A DNA stretch of 64,000 nt from Pseudomonadota bacterium (GTDB taxonomy: Bacteria; Pseudomonadota; Alphaproteobacteria; Sphingomonadales; Sphingomonadaceae). The position numbers and the translations under genes are program-made. The stretch is taken from contig JAEXFD010000013.1 in the NCBI GenBank assembly GCA_023400405.1, positions 248,001 through 312,000 on the forward strand, written 5' to 3'. Within the stretch, counting starts at the first letter, position 1; each line of letters starts with the position of its first letter. Of the stretch, positions 32,232-41,498 are shown piece after piece. The notes beneath the pieces are model-generated. The model saw nothing but the letters and a program-made list of their open reading frames with translations, was not told the DNA's origin and did no database searches.

Positions 32232-33353
32232 GTGTTGAAGTTCGAGGATTTCTCGACATTCCAGAAGGCGGTGACGGTCGCGGGCCTGGGGCCTGCGATG
32301 CTGGTGGGCTGCACGGTGCAGGGCACGCCCATGCTCGGCGCCTATTTCCCTGCGTCGTACAGCATCAGCCTGCCCTTCCCCACCGCCAAGGCTGCGACGG
32401 CCGCCTGGCGCCCGACTGCGCCGGCCCCACAGCCGCTGGTCAGCGCGATCGACGCGATCACCCGCAATTTCGATGGGCTGGTCGGCGTCGCCGTCACCAG
32501 CATCGACGATGGCTGGCTCGCCACCTCGAACGATGCCCGGCGCCCGATGCCGCAGCAAAGCGTCTCCAAGCTCTGGGTGACGATGACGGTGCTCGACCAG
32601 GTCGATCAGGGCCGCATCCGCCTCAGCGATCCGCTCACCATCACCAAGGGCGATTTCACGCTGTTCCACCAGCCGATCGCCGCGCTGGTCAAGGGCGATG
32701 CCGGCTATACCAGCACCGTCGGCGAGATCGTTCGCCGCGCGATGCAGATGAGCGACAATACCTGCAACGACAAGCTGCTGCGGCTCGTCGGCGGGCCCGA
32801 CGCGGTTCGCGCCTTCCTGGCGCGCAAGGGAATTAGCGGCGTCCGCTTCGGCCCGGGCGAGAAGCTGCTCCAGGCCGGTACCGCGGGGCTCGAGTGGAAG
32901 CCCGAATATTCCTATGGCAATGCCTTTGCCGTCGCCCGGTCGCGCCTGTCGCCCGCAGTGCGGCTCGCGGCCTATGAGGCCTATGTCAAGGATCCGCCCG
33001 ACGGCGCCGCCGCCGCTGGCATTTCGGTCGCGCTGGCGCGACTGAAGCGCGGCGAACTGCTCTCGCCGACCTCGACCGCCTGGCTGATCGCGACGATGGA
33101 CGGCGCCAAGACTGGCCGCGCCCGCGTCCATGGCGCGGTGCCGCCGGGCTGGGTCTATGGCCACAAGACCGGCACCGGCCAGGATCTCGGTGCGCGCACC
33201 GCCGGGTTCAACGATGTCGGCATCCTCACCGCGCCCGACGGCAAGTCCTATGCCCTGGCGGTGATGATCGGCGACACGCGCCGCCCGGTCCGCGAGCGCC
33301 AGCTGCTGATGCAGGCGGTCGCCCAGGCGATCGTCGCCAATCACGGCATCTGA
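32232..33353 (+). CDS. Class A beta-lactamase-like serine hydrolase, putative lipoprotein
   Basis: A 373-residue serine hydrolase. The three class A motifs are present: SxxK as SVSK in QQSVSKLW, SDN in MQMSDNTCND, and KTG in GHKTGTGQD. The omega-loop glutamate could be Glu in FGPGEKLL, but the ExxLN context is not clear, so beta-lactam hydrolysis is not assured. The N-terminus has a hydrophobic stretch ending in MLVGC (~residue 27), a lipobox that suggests a membrane-anchored periplasmic lipoprotein; a long proline/alanine linker follows. The GTG at 32232 gives this N-terminus. It stands alone before polA. Confidence 0.8.
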   Translation: MLKFEDFSTFQKAVTVAGLGPAMLVGCTVQGTPMLGAYFPASYSISLPFPTAKAATAAWRPTAPAPQPLVSAIDAITRNFDGLVGVAVTSIDDGWLATSNDARRPMPQQSVSKLWVTMTVLDQVDQGRIRLSDPLTITKGDFTLFHQPIAALVKGDAGYTSTVGEIVRRAMQMSDNTCNDKLLRLVGGPDAVRAFLARKGISGVRFGPGEKLLQAGTAGLEWKPEYSYGNAFAVARSRLSPAVRLAAYEAYVKDPPDGAAAAGISVALARLKRGELLSPTSTAWLIATMDGAKTGRARVHGAVPPGWVYGHKTGTGQDLGARTAGFNDVGILTAPDGKSYALAVMIGDTRRPVRERQLLMQAVAQAIVANHGI

Positions 33354-33407
33354 CCGCCTCGCGGCGGGGTGACGCGCTAGGCCCGCGCTGCTAAGCCGCT
33401 CCGCATC

Positions 33408-36164
33408 ATGCCGCATCTCTATCTGGTCGACGGTTCGGGCTATATCTTTCGCGCCTATCACCGGCTGCCGCCGCTTACCAACAAGCATGGCGAGCCGGTC
33501 GGCGCGGTCTATGGCTATACCACCATGCTCTGGAAGCTCGTCGATGAGCTCCACAAGGCCGAGGGGCCTACCCACATGGCGGTGGTGCTCGACAAGTCCG
33601 AGCATACCTTCCGCAACGCGCTCTACGACCAGTACAAGGCGCACCGCCCGCCCGCGCCCGAGGACCTTGTCCCGCAATTCCCGATGATCCGCGACGCGAC
33701 TCGCGCCTTCTCGCTGCCCTGCCTGGAAGAGCAGGGCTGGGAGGCCGACGACCTGATCGCCAGCTATACCAAGGCCGCGCTCGCCCAGGGCTGGCAAGTG
33801 ACCATCGTCAGTTCCGACAAGGACCTGATGCAGCTGATGACCGATCCGTCGGTCGACATGCTCGATACGATGAACAACCGCCGGCTCGGCCCCGCCGACA
33901 CCGAGGCCAAGTTCGGCGTCGGGCCGGAGAAGCTCGGCGAAGTGCTCGCGCTGATGGGTGACAGCGTCGACAATGTCCCCGGCGTGCCGGGCGTCGGCCC
34001 CAAGACCGCGGCCAAGCTGATCCTCGAACATGGCGATGTCGAAGCGGTGCTCGCCGCGGCGCCCTCGATGAAGCCGGGCAAGCTGCGCGACAATCTGATC
34101 GAACATGCCGACATGGCGCGCCTGTCGCGCCGGCTGGTCGAGCTCGAAAGCGACGTGCCGCTGCCCGAGCCGCTCGAAGCCTTCGAGCTGCAGGGCATTC
34201 CCGATGCGCCGCTGCGCGCGTTCCTGGAGCATCACGGTTTCCGCACCCTGCTCAACCGCCTCTCCGCCGTCGCCGACGCGCCGGTCGAGACGCACGAGAC
34301 GCCGGGACTGGAGGAAGACCCGCCCTGCGATCACGATGCCTATGAGACGGTGGTCACCGAGGAGGCGCTCGATCGCTGGATCGCGGCGGCACGCGCCCAG
34401 GGCTGGGTGGCGGTCGATACCGAGACGACCGAGCTCGACGCGATGCGCGCCGGCATTTGCGGGTTCAGCCTCGCGCTGGCGCCGAACAAGGCCTGTTACG
34501 TGCCCCTCGCCCATGGCGGCAGCGACATGTTCGCCGAAAAGCCGGTGCAGCTCGATCCTCAGCTGGCCCTGGCGAAGATCAAGCCGCTGCTCGAAGACCC
34601 CGCCGTGCTCAAGATCGGGCACAACCTCAAATACGACATGGTCATGTTCGCGCGGCGCGGGATCGAGGTCGCACCCTATGACGATACGATCGTGATGAGC
34701 TTCGATCTCGATGCCGGCCTCCACGGCCACGGCATGGACGAGCTCGCCGCGACGCACCTCGCGCACAGCTGCATCGCGTTCAAGGACGTGGTCGGCACCG
34801 GCAAGAAGCAGCTGGGCTTCCACGAAGTCGATCTGCGCAGCGCCACCCGCTATGCCGCCGAGGATGCGGACGTCACGCTGCGGCTGTGGCGCCGCTTCAA
34901 GCCGCGGCTCGCCTATGAAGGCTCGACCCGGGTCTATGAGATGGTCGACCGCCCGCTCGTCTCGGTGATCGCCGCGATGGAGCGCGAAGGCGTCAAGGTC
35001 GATGCCGCCGTGCTCGCGCGCCTCTCCGACGATTTCTCGAAGCAGATCGCCGGGCTCGAAGAGGAGATCCACGCGATCGCCGGCTTCAAGTTCACCATCG
35101 GCAGCCCCAAGCAATTGGGCGACGTGCTGTTCGACAAGATGGGGATCAAGGGCGGGCGCAAGGGCAAGTCGGGCGTCTATTCGACCGACGTCAACGAGCT
35201 CGAGCGGATCGCGGCGGACAAGGATTCGCCCGGCCGCGAGATGGTGGTGAAGGTGCTCGACTGGCGCCAGCTGTCCAAGCTCAAATCGACCTATACCGAT
35301 GCGCTCCAGGCCCAGATCAATCCCGAGACCGGCCGCGTCCATACCAGCTACAGCCTGACCGGCGCGCAGACCGGGCGCCTCTCCTCGACCGATCCCAACC
35401 TCCAGAACATCCCGATCCGCACCGAAGTGGGCCGGCAGATCCGCGACGCCTTCGTCGCCGAGCCGGGCAACGTGATCCTCGCCGCCGACTATTCGCAGAT
35501 CGAGCTGCGCCTCGCCGCGCATATCGCCGACGTGCCGGCGCTGCGCACCGCGTTCGAGAATGGCGACGACATCCACAACATGACCGCGATGGAGCTGTTC
35601 GGCGAAGTCAATCGCGACACCCGCGGCCGCGCCAAGACGATCAACTTCGCGATCCTCTACGGCATTTCGCGCTGGGGCCTGGCCGGCCGGCTCGACGTGA
35701 CGCCGGACGAGGCGCAGGCGATGATCAATCGCTATTTCGAGCGTTTCCCGGGCATCAACCGCTATATCGCCGACACCCTCAACGAAGCGAAGGCGCGCGG
35801 TTACACCACCACCCTGTTCGGCCGGAAGACGCATTTCCCGCGGCTCAAATCGTCGAATCCCAACGAACGCGCCGGCAGCGAGCGCGCGGCGATCAACGCG
35901 CCGATCCAGGGCACCAGCGCCGACATCATCAAGCGCGCGATGGCGCGGATGGGACCCGCTCTGGCCGAGGCCGGGCTGCCGCGAGTCAAGATGCTGCTCC
36001 AGGTACATGACGAACTGGTGTTCGAACTGCCCGAGGAAGACGTCGAAGCCGCGCGCCCTGTGATCGAGCGGGTGATGGCGACCGCCGCCGAGCCCGCGGT
36101 CAAGCTCAGCGTGCCGCTCGCCATCGATATCGGCGTGGGCCCCAGCTGGGGCGCCGCGCATTGA
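33408..36164 (+). CDS. polA: DNA polymerase I
   Basis: A 918-residue repair and Okazaki-fragment polymerase. The 5'-3' nuclease domain covers about residues 1-290 (LVDGSGYIFRAYHRLPPL, then ADDLIASY, SSDKDLMQL, DNVPGVPGVGPKTAAKL). The 3'-5' exonuclease domain keeps its acidic residues (VAVDTETTELDAM, GHNLKYDMVMFARRG). The polymerase domain has motif A DYSQIELRLAAHIA, motif B GRAKTINFAILYGIS and motif C QVHDELVFELP. All three activities should be intact. It is followed by a flippase gene through a TTGA overlap. Confidence 0.97.
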   Translation: MPHLYLVDGSGYIFRAYHRLPPLTNKHGEPVGAVYGYTTMLWKLVDELHKAEGPTHMAVVLDKSEHTFRNALYDQYKAHRPPAPEDLVPQFPMIRDATRAFSLPCLEEQGWEADDLIASYTKAALAQGWQVTIVSSDKDLMQLMTDPSVDMLDTMNNRRLGPADTEAKFGVGPEKLGEVLALMGDSVDNVPGVPGVGPKTAAKLILEHGDVEAVLAAAPSMKPGKLRDNLIEHADMARLSRRLVELESDVPLPEPLEAFELQGIPDAPLRAFLEHHGFRTLLNRLSAVADAPVETHETPGLEEDPPCDHDAYETVVTEEALDRWIAAARAQGWVAVDTETTELDAMRAGICGFSLALAPNKACYVPLAHGGSDMFAEKPVQLDPQLALAKIKPLLEDPAVLKIGHNLKYDMVMFARRGIEVAPYDDTIVMSFDLDAGLHGHGMDELAATHLAHSCIAFKDVVGTGKKQLGFHEVDLRSATRYAAEDADVTLRLWRRFKPRLAYEGSTRVYEMVDRPLVSVIAAMEREGVKVDAAVLARLSDDFSKQIAGLEEEIHAIAGFKFTIGSPKQLGDVLFDKMGIKGGRKGKSGVYSTDVNELERIAADKDSPGREMVVKVLDWRQLSKLKSTYTDALQAQINPETGRVHTSYSLTGAQTGRLSSTDPNLQNIPIRTEVGRQIRDAFVAEPGNVILAADYSQIELRLAAHIADVPALRTAFENGDDIHNMTAMELFGEVNRDTRGRAKTINFAILYGISRWGLAGRLDVTPDEAQAMINRYFERFPGINRYIADTLNEAKARGYTTTLFGRKTHFPRLKSSNPNERAGSERAAINAPIQGTSADIIKRAMARMGPALAEAGLPRVKMLLQVHDELVFELPEEDVEAARPVIERVMATAAEPAVKLSVPLAIDIGVGPSWGAAH

Positions 36165-37687
36165 CCGAGGCGGCGGCGGCGCAATCGCAGGACATCGCCA
36201 CGCTCGCCAAGGGCGGGCGCACCAACATCCTGGGCTTCATCCTGCGGCTCGGCGCGCGCATCCCGTTCCTGTTCATCGCCGGCCGTGCCTATGGGCCCGA
36301 CATTGTCGGCCGTTATGCGATCGCGGTGCTGGTGATCGAATTCGCCGCGCTGGTCGCGACGCTCGGGCTCAAGCGCGGCATCGCCCAGGCATTGTCGACC
36401 ACCGACCGGCCGCACGCGCATGTCGTGTTCGATGCGGTGGTGGTGGCGATGCTCGCCTCGGCGGTGATGGCGGGCGTGCTGATCCTGTTTCCCGAGGCGC
36501 TGTTCCCGAACAGCCCGGTGATGGGGCTCGAGCGCTTCCTGCCGCTCGTCGTCTTCGCCACCGCCGCTTCGGACGTGACGCTCGCCGCGCTCGCCTATCG
36601 CGGCAATATCGGCGCCTCGGTCACCGCGCGCGCGATCGTCGAGCCCTGGACGATCAGCCTCGCCGCCTGGGGCTTTTCCTATGTCTCGACCCGCGACGGG
36701 CTGGTCTTCGCCTATGTCCTGTCGATGAGCGCGGCGCTGGTCGCCTCGGTCGTGCCGTTCGTGCGCGAGTTCGGGCTGCCGGCGGGCTGGCGGCCGCAAC
36801 TCGTCCATATCTGGGGGCTGGCCCGGCGCAACGCGCCGCTCGCCGGGGCGGACGTGATCGAATGGGCGACCCGCAATGTCGATCGCTTCATCCTGGCGCT
36901 GCTGTTCAGCCCCGCAGTCGTCGGCATCTATTACATGGCGCAGCAGGTCGCCTCGGTGCCGCAGAAGCTCAAGACCAGCTTCGATCCGGTGCTCGGGCCG
37001 GCGATCACCCAGGCGCTCGCCGCCGACGATCGCAAGGCGGTGGCCAAACAGGTCTGCCAGGTCGGCTTCTGGGTGACGAGCGCGCAGGCCGCGCTGGCGG
37101 TGATGGCCTCGATTCCCGCCGAGGGCGTGATGGGGCTGATCGGCCGGCAGTTCGTCATCGGCGCGACGGCCTTGTGCGTGCTGCTCGCCGCCGAAGTGCT
37201 CGCCGCCACCGGCGCGGTGTGCGAAACCGGCCTCGTCTTCATCGCGCGCCACCGCAATCTCGGCATTTCGGTCTGCGTCCTGCTCTTCCAGATCGCGCTG
37301 ACCTTCGTGCTGCTGTTCCTCGCGCGCGATCATCACTGGCCCGTTGCCTGGCAGATCGCCGCGCCCGCCGTGGCGCTGGCGGTGTCGCTCACCGCGGCTT
37401 CGGCGGTGAAGGCGTGGCTGCTCTGGCGGCTGACCGGCGCACCGGTGGTGAGCATCCGCCCTAGCTTGTTCGCGGCCATCGCGGTCGCCGGGTTGGTCGG
37501 CGCCGCCTTCATGTCGCTGCCGCACCAGTTCGAATGGGCCCAGCTCAGCCTTGGGATGCCGGCGATCCTGGTGACCTATCTGTTCGTGATCATCCGCTTC
37601 GGCTTCGGGCCCGAAGACCGGGCGCTGTTCCGCAAGATGCCGGGCGCCGACAAGGTGGGGCTGCCCGAAGAGGGCGCGCCGGCTTAA
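36161..37687 (+). CDS. Lipopolysaccharide/polysaccharide flippase-like membrane protein (MOP superfamily)
   Basis: A 508-residue membrane protein with 12-14 predicted helices of the Wzx-like polysaccharide-transport group, likely flipping lipid-linked glycans. Evenly spaced hydrophobic segments start with NILGFILRLGARIPFLFIAGRAYG, which matches the N-terminus of the group, and PDIVGRYAIAVLVIEFAALVATLGLKRG. A TTG start at 36161 overlaps the polA TGA, and this is the first start compatible with the N-terminal helix. Linked with the GT22-like gene upstream it hints at surface-glycan assembly, but no cluster of sugar-nucleotide genes is present. Confidence 0.82.
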   Translation: MTEAAAAQSQDIATLAKGGRTNILGFILRLGARIPFLFIAGRAYGPDIVGRYAIAVLVIEFAALVATLGLKRGIAQALSTTDRPHAHVVFDAVVVAMLASAVMAGVLILFPEALFPNSPVMGLERFLPLVVFATAASDVTLAALAYRGNIGASVTARAIVEPWTISLAAWGFSYVSTRDGLVFAYVLSMSAALVASVVPFVREFGLPAGWRPQLVHIWGLARRNAPLAGADVIEWATRNVDRFILALLFSPAVVGIYYMAQQVASVPQKLKTSFDPVLGPAITQALAADDRKAVAKQVCQVGFWVTSAQAALAVMASIPAEGVMGLIGRQFVIGATALCVLLAAEVLAATGAVCETGLVFIARHRNLGISVCVLLFQIALTFVLLFLARDHHWPVAWQIAAPAVALAVSLTAASAVKAWLLWRLTGAPVVSIRPSLFAAIAVAGLVGAAFMSLPHQFEWAQLSLGMPAILVTYLFVIIRFGFGPEDRALFRKMPGADKVGLPEEGAPA

Positions 37688-37696
37688 CCCGCCATG

Positions 37697-37716
37697 GCCG
37701 CTCCCCGGGGAGCGGC
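37697..37716. terminator. Palindrome between convergent flippase and purH genes
   Basis: GCCGCTCCCC and GGGGAGCGGC abut as a perfect 20-base palindrome in the 44-base gap between two convergent genes. It may act as a bidirectional terminator, but a loop-less stem without a T tract is unusual. Confidence 0.4.
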
Positions 37717-37731
37717 TCCGCTCGTATCGCC

Positions 37732-39300
37732 TCAGTGCCGGAAGTGGCGCATCCCGGTGAAGACCATCGCCAGCCCCGCCTCGTCCGCCGCGGCAATCAC
37801 GTCGTCGTCGCGGATCGAGCCGCCCGGCTGGATCACCGCCGTCGCCCCCGCCTCGACCGCAGCGAGCAGCCCGTCGGCAAAGGGGAAGAAGGCGTCCGAC
37901 GCCACTGCCGATCCGATCGTCCGCGGCTCCGCCCAGCCGGCCTTTTCGGCGGCGTCCCTGGCCTTCCAGGCGGCGATCCGCGCACTTTCGAGCCGGTTCA
38001 TCTGGCCCGCACCGATGCCGGCGGTGCTGCCGCCCTTGGCATAGACGATCGCGTTCGACTTGACGTGCTTGGCCACCGTCCAGGCGAACAGGCAGTCGGC
38101 GAGCTCCTGCGCGCTCGGCTGGCGCTTCGTCACGACCTTCAGGTCACCCCGGGTGACGCGGCCATTGTCGCGCGACTGGACCAGCATGCCGCCGGTGATC
38201 GATTTGAGCAGCAGGCCCGGCCGCGCCGGATCGGGCAGCGCGCCGCAGATCAGCAGGCGCAGATTCTTCTTGGCGGCGAACACCGCGCGCGCATCGGCAT
38301 CGGCATCGGGCGCGACGACGACTTCGGTGAAGATACCCGTCATCGCCTCCGCCGTCTCGCGATCGAGCGGGCGGTTGACGGCGATGATCCCACCGAATGC
38401 CGAAACGCTATCGCAGGCCAGCGCCGCCTTGTACGCCTCGGCCAGCGTCTCCGCCGAGGCGACGCCGCACGGATTGGCGTGCTTGACGATCACCACGGTC
38501 GGCGGGCCGTCGCGGAATTCGCTGATCAGCTCGAGCGCGGCATCGGCGTCGTTATAATTGTTATAGCTGAGCTCCTTGCCCTGGAGCTGTTCGGCCTGGG
38601 CGATGCCGCGCGCGCCCGCCTGGGGCAGATAGAGCGCCGCAGCCTGGTGCGGATTCTCGCCGTAACGCAGCTCTGGCCCCTTGCTCAGCGCGATCGGCAG
38701 CGTCTGGGGGAAGCGCTCGCCCTGATCGGCAAAGGCGAACCAGCTCGCGATCGCCGCGTCATAGGCGGCGGTGGCGGCATAGGCCTTGGCGGCGAAGCGG
38801 CGGCGATCGGCGAGCGTGGTGCTGCCACCGGCGACCAGCGGATAATCGGCCGGATCGGTGAGAATCGCGACGCTTTCGTGGTTCTTGGCGGCCGAACGGA
38901 CCATCGAGGGGCCGCCGATATCGATATTCTCGATGATCTCGTCGCGCTCCGCGCCGCGTGCGACGGTCTGGGCGAAGGGGTAGAGATTGACCACGACGAG
39001 GTCGATCGGCGCGATCTCGTGCTCGGCCATCGAGGCCTGGTGCTCCGCATTGGCGCGCACCGAGAGCAGCCCGCCATGCACCTTGGGGTGCAGCGTCTTG
39101 ACGCGCCCGTCCATCATCTCGGGAAAACCGGTCAGGTCGGAAATGTCGCGAACCTCAAGCCCCGCTTCGCGCAATGCCTTGGCGGTGCCGCCGGTCGAGA
39201 CCAGCTCGACACCCTGCGCGGCGAGCGACTGCGCGAGTTCGACGATGCCGGTCTTGTCCGAGACCGAGAGGAGCGCGCGGGTGATCTTGATCGGGTCCAT
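37732..39300 (-). CDS. purH: Bifunctional AICAR transformylase / IMP cyclohydrolase
   Basis: A 522-residue enzyme carrying out the last two steps of IMP synthesis. The IMP cyclohydrolase domain is N-terminal (ALLSVSDKTGIVELAQSLAAQGVELVSTGGTAKALREAG, RVKTLHPKVHGGLL). The C-terminal transformylase domain has ELSYNNYNDADAALELI, IVKHANPCGVAS, and TAGIGAGQMNR ... DAFFPFADG. The ATG at 39300 follows GAGGGA. It is downstream of the heparinase-like, rpe and rsmB genes on the same strand, an order often seen in sphingomonads, though a small opposite-strand gene intervenes. Confidence 0.97.
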   Translation of the reverse strand: MDPIKITRALLSVSDKTGIVELAQSLAAQGVELVSTGGTAKALREAGLEVRDISDLTGFPEMMDGRVKTLHPKVHGGLLSVRANAEHQASMAEHEIAPIDLVVVNLYPFAQTVARGAERDEIIENIDIGGPSMVRSAAKNHESVAILTDPADYPLVAGGSTTLADRRRFAAKAYAATAAYDAAIASWFAFADQGERFPQTLPIALSKGPELRYGENPHQAAALYLPQAGARGIAQAEQLQGKELSYNNYNDADAALELISEFRDGPPTVVIVKHANPCGVASAETLAEAYKAALACDSVSAFGGIIAVNRPLDRETAEAMTGIFTEVVVAPDADADARAVFAAKKNLRLLICGALPDPARPGLLLKSITGGMLVQSRDNGRVTRGDLKVVTKRQPSAQELADCLFAWTVAKHVKSNAIVYAKGGSTAGIGAGQMNRLESARIAAWKARDAAEKAGWAEPRTIGSAVASDAFFPFADGLLAAVEAGATAVIQPGGSIRDDDVIAAADEAGLAMVFTGMRHFRH

Positions 39301-39407
39301 GCGCACGTCCCTCTAGGGATCGCGCTCCCTGGCGCAACCCCAAACCGCTTGGCAGCGGCGCGCAGTCGTGCCACGATCGCGAGGTTCCTGGGGGCGGGAG
39401 GACGTCG

Positions 39408-39755
39408 ATGCTGCTCGTTGCCCTGTTGCTTTCTGCTGCCCCGGTCGATCCCGATCAGACCCTGATCGGCGCTTCGTTCGAGGCCTTTGCGCGTGCGGGT
39501 GAGGCCCGCTGCCCCGCCCGGCACCTGCGAACGATCTCGCCTGCCGATCTCGATTGGGAGCAGGATGTGTTCGAGGAACGGCTTTCCGCCTCCGCACGGG
39601 CGCGGCTTTCCGCTGCCCGCAAGCATGACCGCACTTGCGCCAACCCGGATGGCGGCCTCTCCTGCCCGGACGAGCAGCGGCTCGACGCGATGGCACGGAC
39701 GCATCTGATCAATGCCTTCGCCGCTTCGGCCTGTTCGCACCTGCCGCCGGGCTGA
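39408..39755 (+). CDS. Small exported protein of unknown function
   Basis: A 115-residue protein with a short signal peptide (MLLVALLLSAAPVD, cleavage near residue 12) and four cysteines in the mature part (ARCPAR, RTCANPDGGLSCPDE, SACSHLPPG), consistent with two disulfides in the periplasm. The middle part is charged and helical. No family recognised. The ATG at 39408 lies after GGGAGG. It converges on the heparinase-like gene with a 9-base gap and is divergent from purH. Confidence 0.62.
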   Translation: MLLVALLLSAAPVDPDQTLIGASFEAFARAGEARCPARHLRTISPADLDWEQDVFEERLSASARARLSAARKHDRTCANPDGGLSCPDEQRLDAMARTHLINAFAASACSHLPPG

Positions 39756-39764
39756 ACCCCGGCC

Positions 39765-41498
39765 TTATTTCGCCCGATGGAACAGCCAACTCGCATTGGC
39801 GCCGCCGGCAGGCGATTCACCGGTGATCACGAGCTGCCGGGTCGGCACGGGCCGCCCCTTGCCGTCGATCCAGATCGAGTCCTCGACCGTGAGCGCACCG
39901 CCCTTGCAGCGGAACTGCCAGAGATGACCGCTCGGCAGCCTGAGGATGGCGGCCTGGCCATCGGCGGTCGGCGTGATCTCTACGGCGGGTGCCAGATGGA
40001 AGCGGATGGCGAAGGGCGTGTTGCCCTTGCGCCGGCGCTTGTCGGCAGGAAGCAGCATGTCCTCGCCGCGCACGTCGCGGCCGTCGCCCCCCAGCGCGAT
40101 CAGCCGGCGATGCACGAAGCCCAGCCGGCGGACATAGCCGTCATGGCTCGCTTCGATCCGACTGCCATTCTCGCTTTCGTGCCGCGCCAGCTCGACTTCG
40201 ACGACGCCGCGACCGAGCGTGCCGTCGGGATGGATCGCCGTCGAATTGCTGTCGGCGAGCACCAGCGTCGAATGCGCGGCCGTGGTGCGCAGCCCGTTGG
40301 TCAGCGCCTTGGGCAGCCCCGCCTGCGCCATCGCCGCGCCGCCACAATTGACGACGATGCGATGCGGCCCGTCCGACAGTTCGAACGCGAGGGTCGAGGC
40401 GCAGCCGCCCTCGGCGACCCGTGCCAGGGGCGGCGGCGCGCCGTCGACGATCAGCACCGTGCCTCCCGCGGAGAGCCGCTGATAGCCCCATTCGCGCGCT
40501 TGCTTGAGCGGCCGCGTGCGCACGCCGGTCGCCTCGATCGTCTGGGCGACCCGCTCGCCCGATAGCGGCGCGCACCCCTGCCAGCTCGCCAGCCCCTTGT
40601 CGCCATGGCAGACGCCCAGCAGCGTCGTCACCATGCGATTGAGCGCGCCGGCGACGAACGCCGGCGGCTCGAGCCGGCGCGCCTCATAGGCATGGGCGAG
40701 GACGGTAAGCAGCTGGATCGCGTCGAGCTGGCCGGCGGGCGAGCGGCCGACCGTGCCGCCGTCTTCGAACACCGATTGCTCGAGCGCGCGCTTGAGCCCC
40801 GCTTCCCCGAAGCTGCGCCGGGGATCGCCGCCCGGGATCATCAGCCCCGCGACGAGCACGCCGCACCACGCGGCGATGCGCGGCGGGCCGGGCGGGACGC
40901 GATCGGCGGCGCGATCGAGGTGGCGGGCGCCGCGGGCGAGCGCGTGGAGCACGCTCGATCGATAGACGAGGTCGCTCGACGAGAGGATCAGCGGGGCGTG
41001 CGCCGTCCAGGCGAGGATGCGCCGGCCCCAATGATCGGGACGCCAGGCGGGTTCGGACACCTTGCTGCCATGGACGTCGAGCCAGCGCTGCATCAGCGCC
41101 TCGGCGATCGGCGCCGCCTGGACGCGGGTGGCGACGCTCGACAAGTCGCGCAGCCAGGCAAAGCTCTGGAGATGCGCGTCCATCGCCGACGACCAGTCGG
41201 GCCGGGCGAAATCGATGCCGGCGAGCGCGCGCTTCTCGCCGCGCAACAGCATCGTGCCGGCAAGCAGCGCATTGCCCTGCTCGGCATCGCCGAAAAAGGG
41301 GTCCTCGCCCACGGCAATCAGCTTGAGCGGGTGCCGGCCCTTCAGCCGCATCGCGTGCAGCGGGCTGCGCCAGGCGAGGCGCTGGAATCGTTCGGCGACG
41401 CGCTCGGCGAGGCTGAGCCCGCGCTCGCCGCCGGTGCGGATCAGCCGCTTGCCCGGTTCGACTCCGTCGGCGCCGGAGTCCGGTGGCCCGTCGTTCAT
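39765..41498 (-). CDS. Heparinase II/III family protein
   Basis: A 577-residue protein resembling the heparinase II/III lyase family: an N-terminal alpha/alpha toroid (about residues 60-330, with WRPDHWGRRILAWTAHAPLIL and GDPRRSFGEAGLKRALEQSVFEDGGTVGRSPAGQLD), then an anti-parallel beta domain (TLAFELSDGPHRIVVNCGGAA ... TTAAHSTLVLADSNST ... HDGYVRRLGFVHRR). Such enzymes cleave uronic-acid polysaccharides by beta-elimination. There is no signal peptide, so it may act on imported oligomers or endogenous polymer. It starts within the rpe stop (ATGA). Housekeeping neighbours make its substrate unclear. Confidence 0.85.
   Translation of the reverse strand: MNDGPPDSGADGVEPGKRLIRTGGERGLSLAERVAERFQRLAWRSPLHAMRLKGRHPLKLIAVGEDPFFGDAEQGNALLAGTMLLRGEKRALAGIDFARPDWSSAMDAHLQSFAWLRDLSSVATRVQAAPIAEALMQRWLDVHGSKVSEPAWRPDHWGRRILAWTAHAPLILSSSDLVYRSSVLHALARGARHLDRAADRVPPGPPRIAAWCGVLVAGLMIPGGDPRRSFGEAGLKRALEQSVFEDGGTVGRSPAGQLDAIQLLTVLAHAYEARRLEPPAFVAGALNRMVTTLLGVCHGDKGLASWQGCAPLSGERVAQTIEATGVRTRPLKQAREWGYQRLSAGGTVLIVDGAPPPLARVAEGGCASTLAFELSDGPHRIVVNCGGAAMAQAGLPKALTNGLRTTAAHSTLVLADSNSTAIHPDGTLGRGVVEVELARHESENGSRIEASHDGYVRRLGFVHRRLIALGGDGRDVRGEDMLLPADKRRRKGNTPFAIRFHLAPAVEITPTADGQAAILRLPSGHLWQFRCKGGALTVEDSIWIDGKGRPVPTRQLVITGESPAGGANASWLFHRAK

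Noticed and set aside
32145..36161. A 1338-codon open frame antisense to polA
   Set aside because: polA has every catalytic motif on the opposite strand; the antisense product is low-complexity with no recognisable domains.
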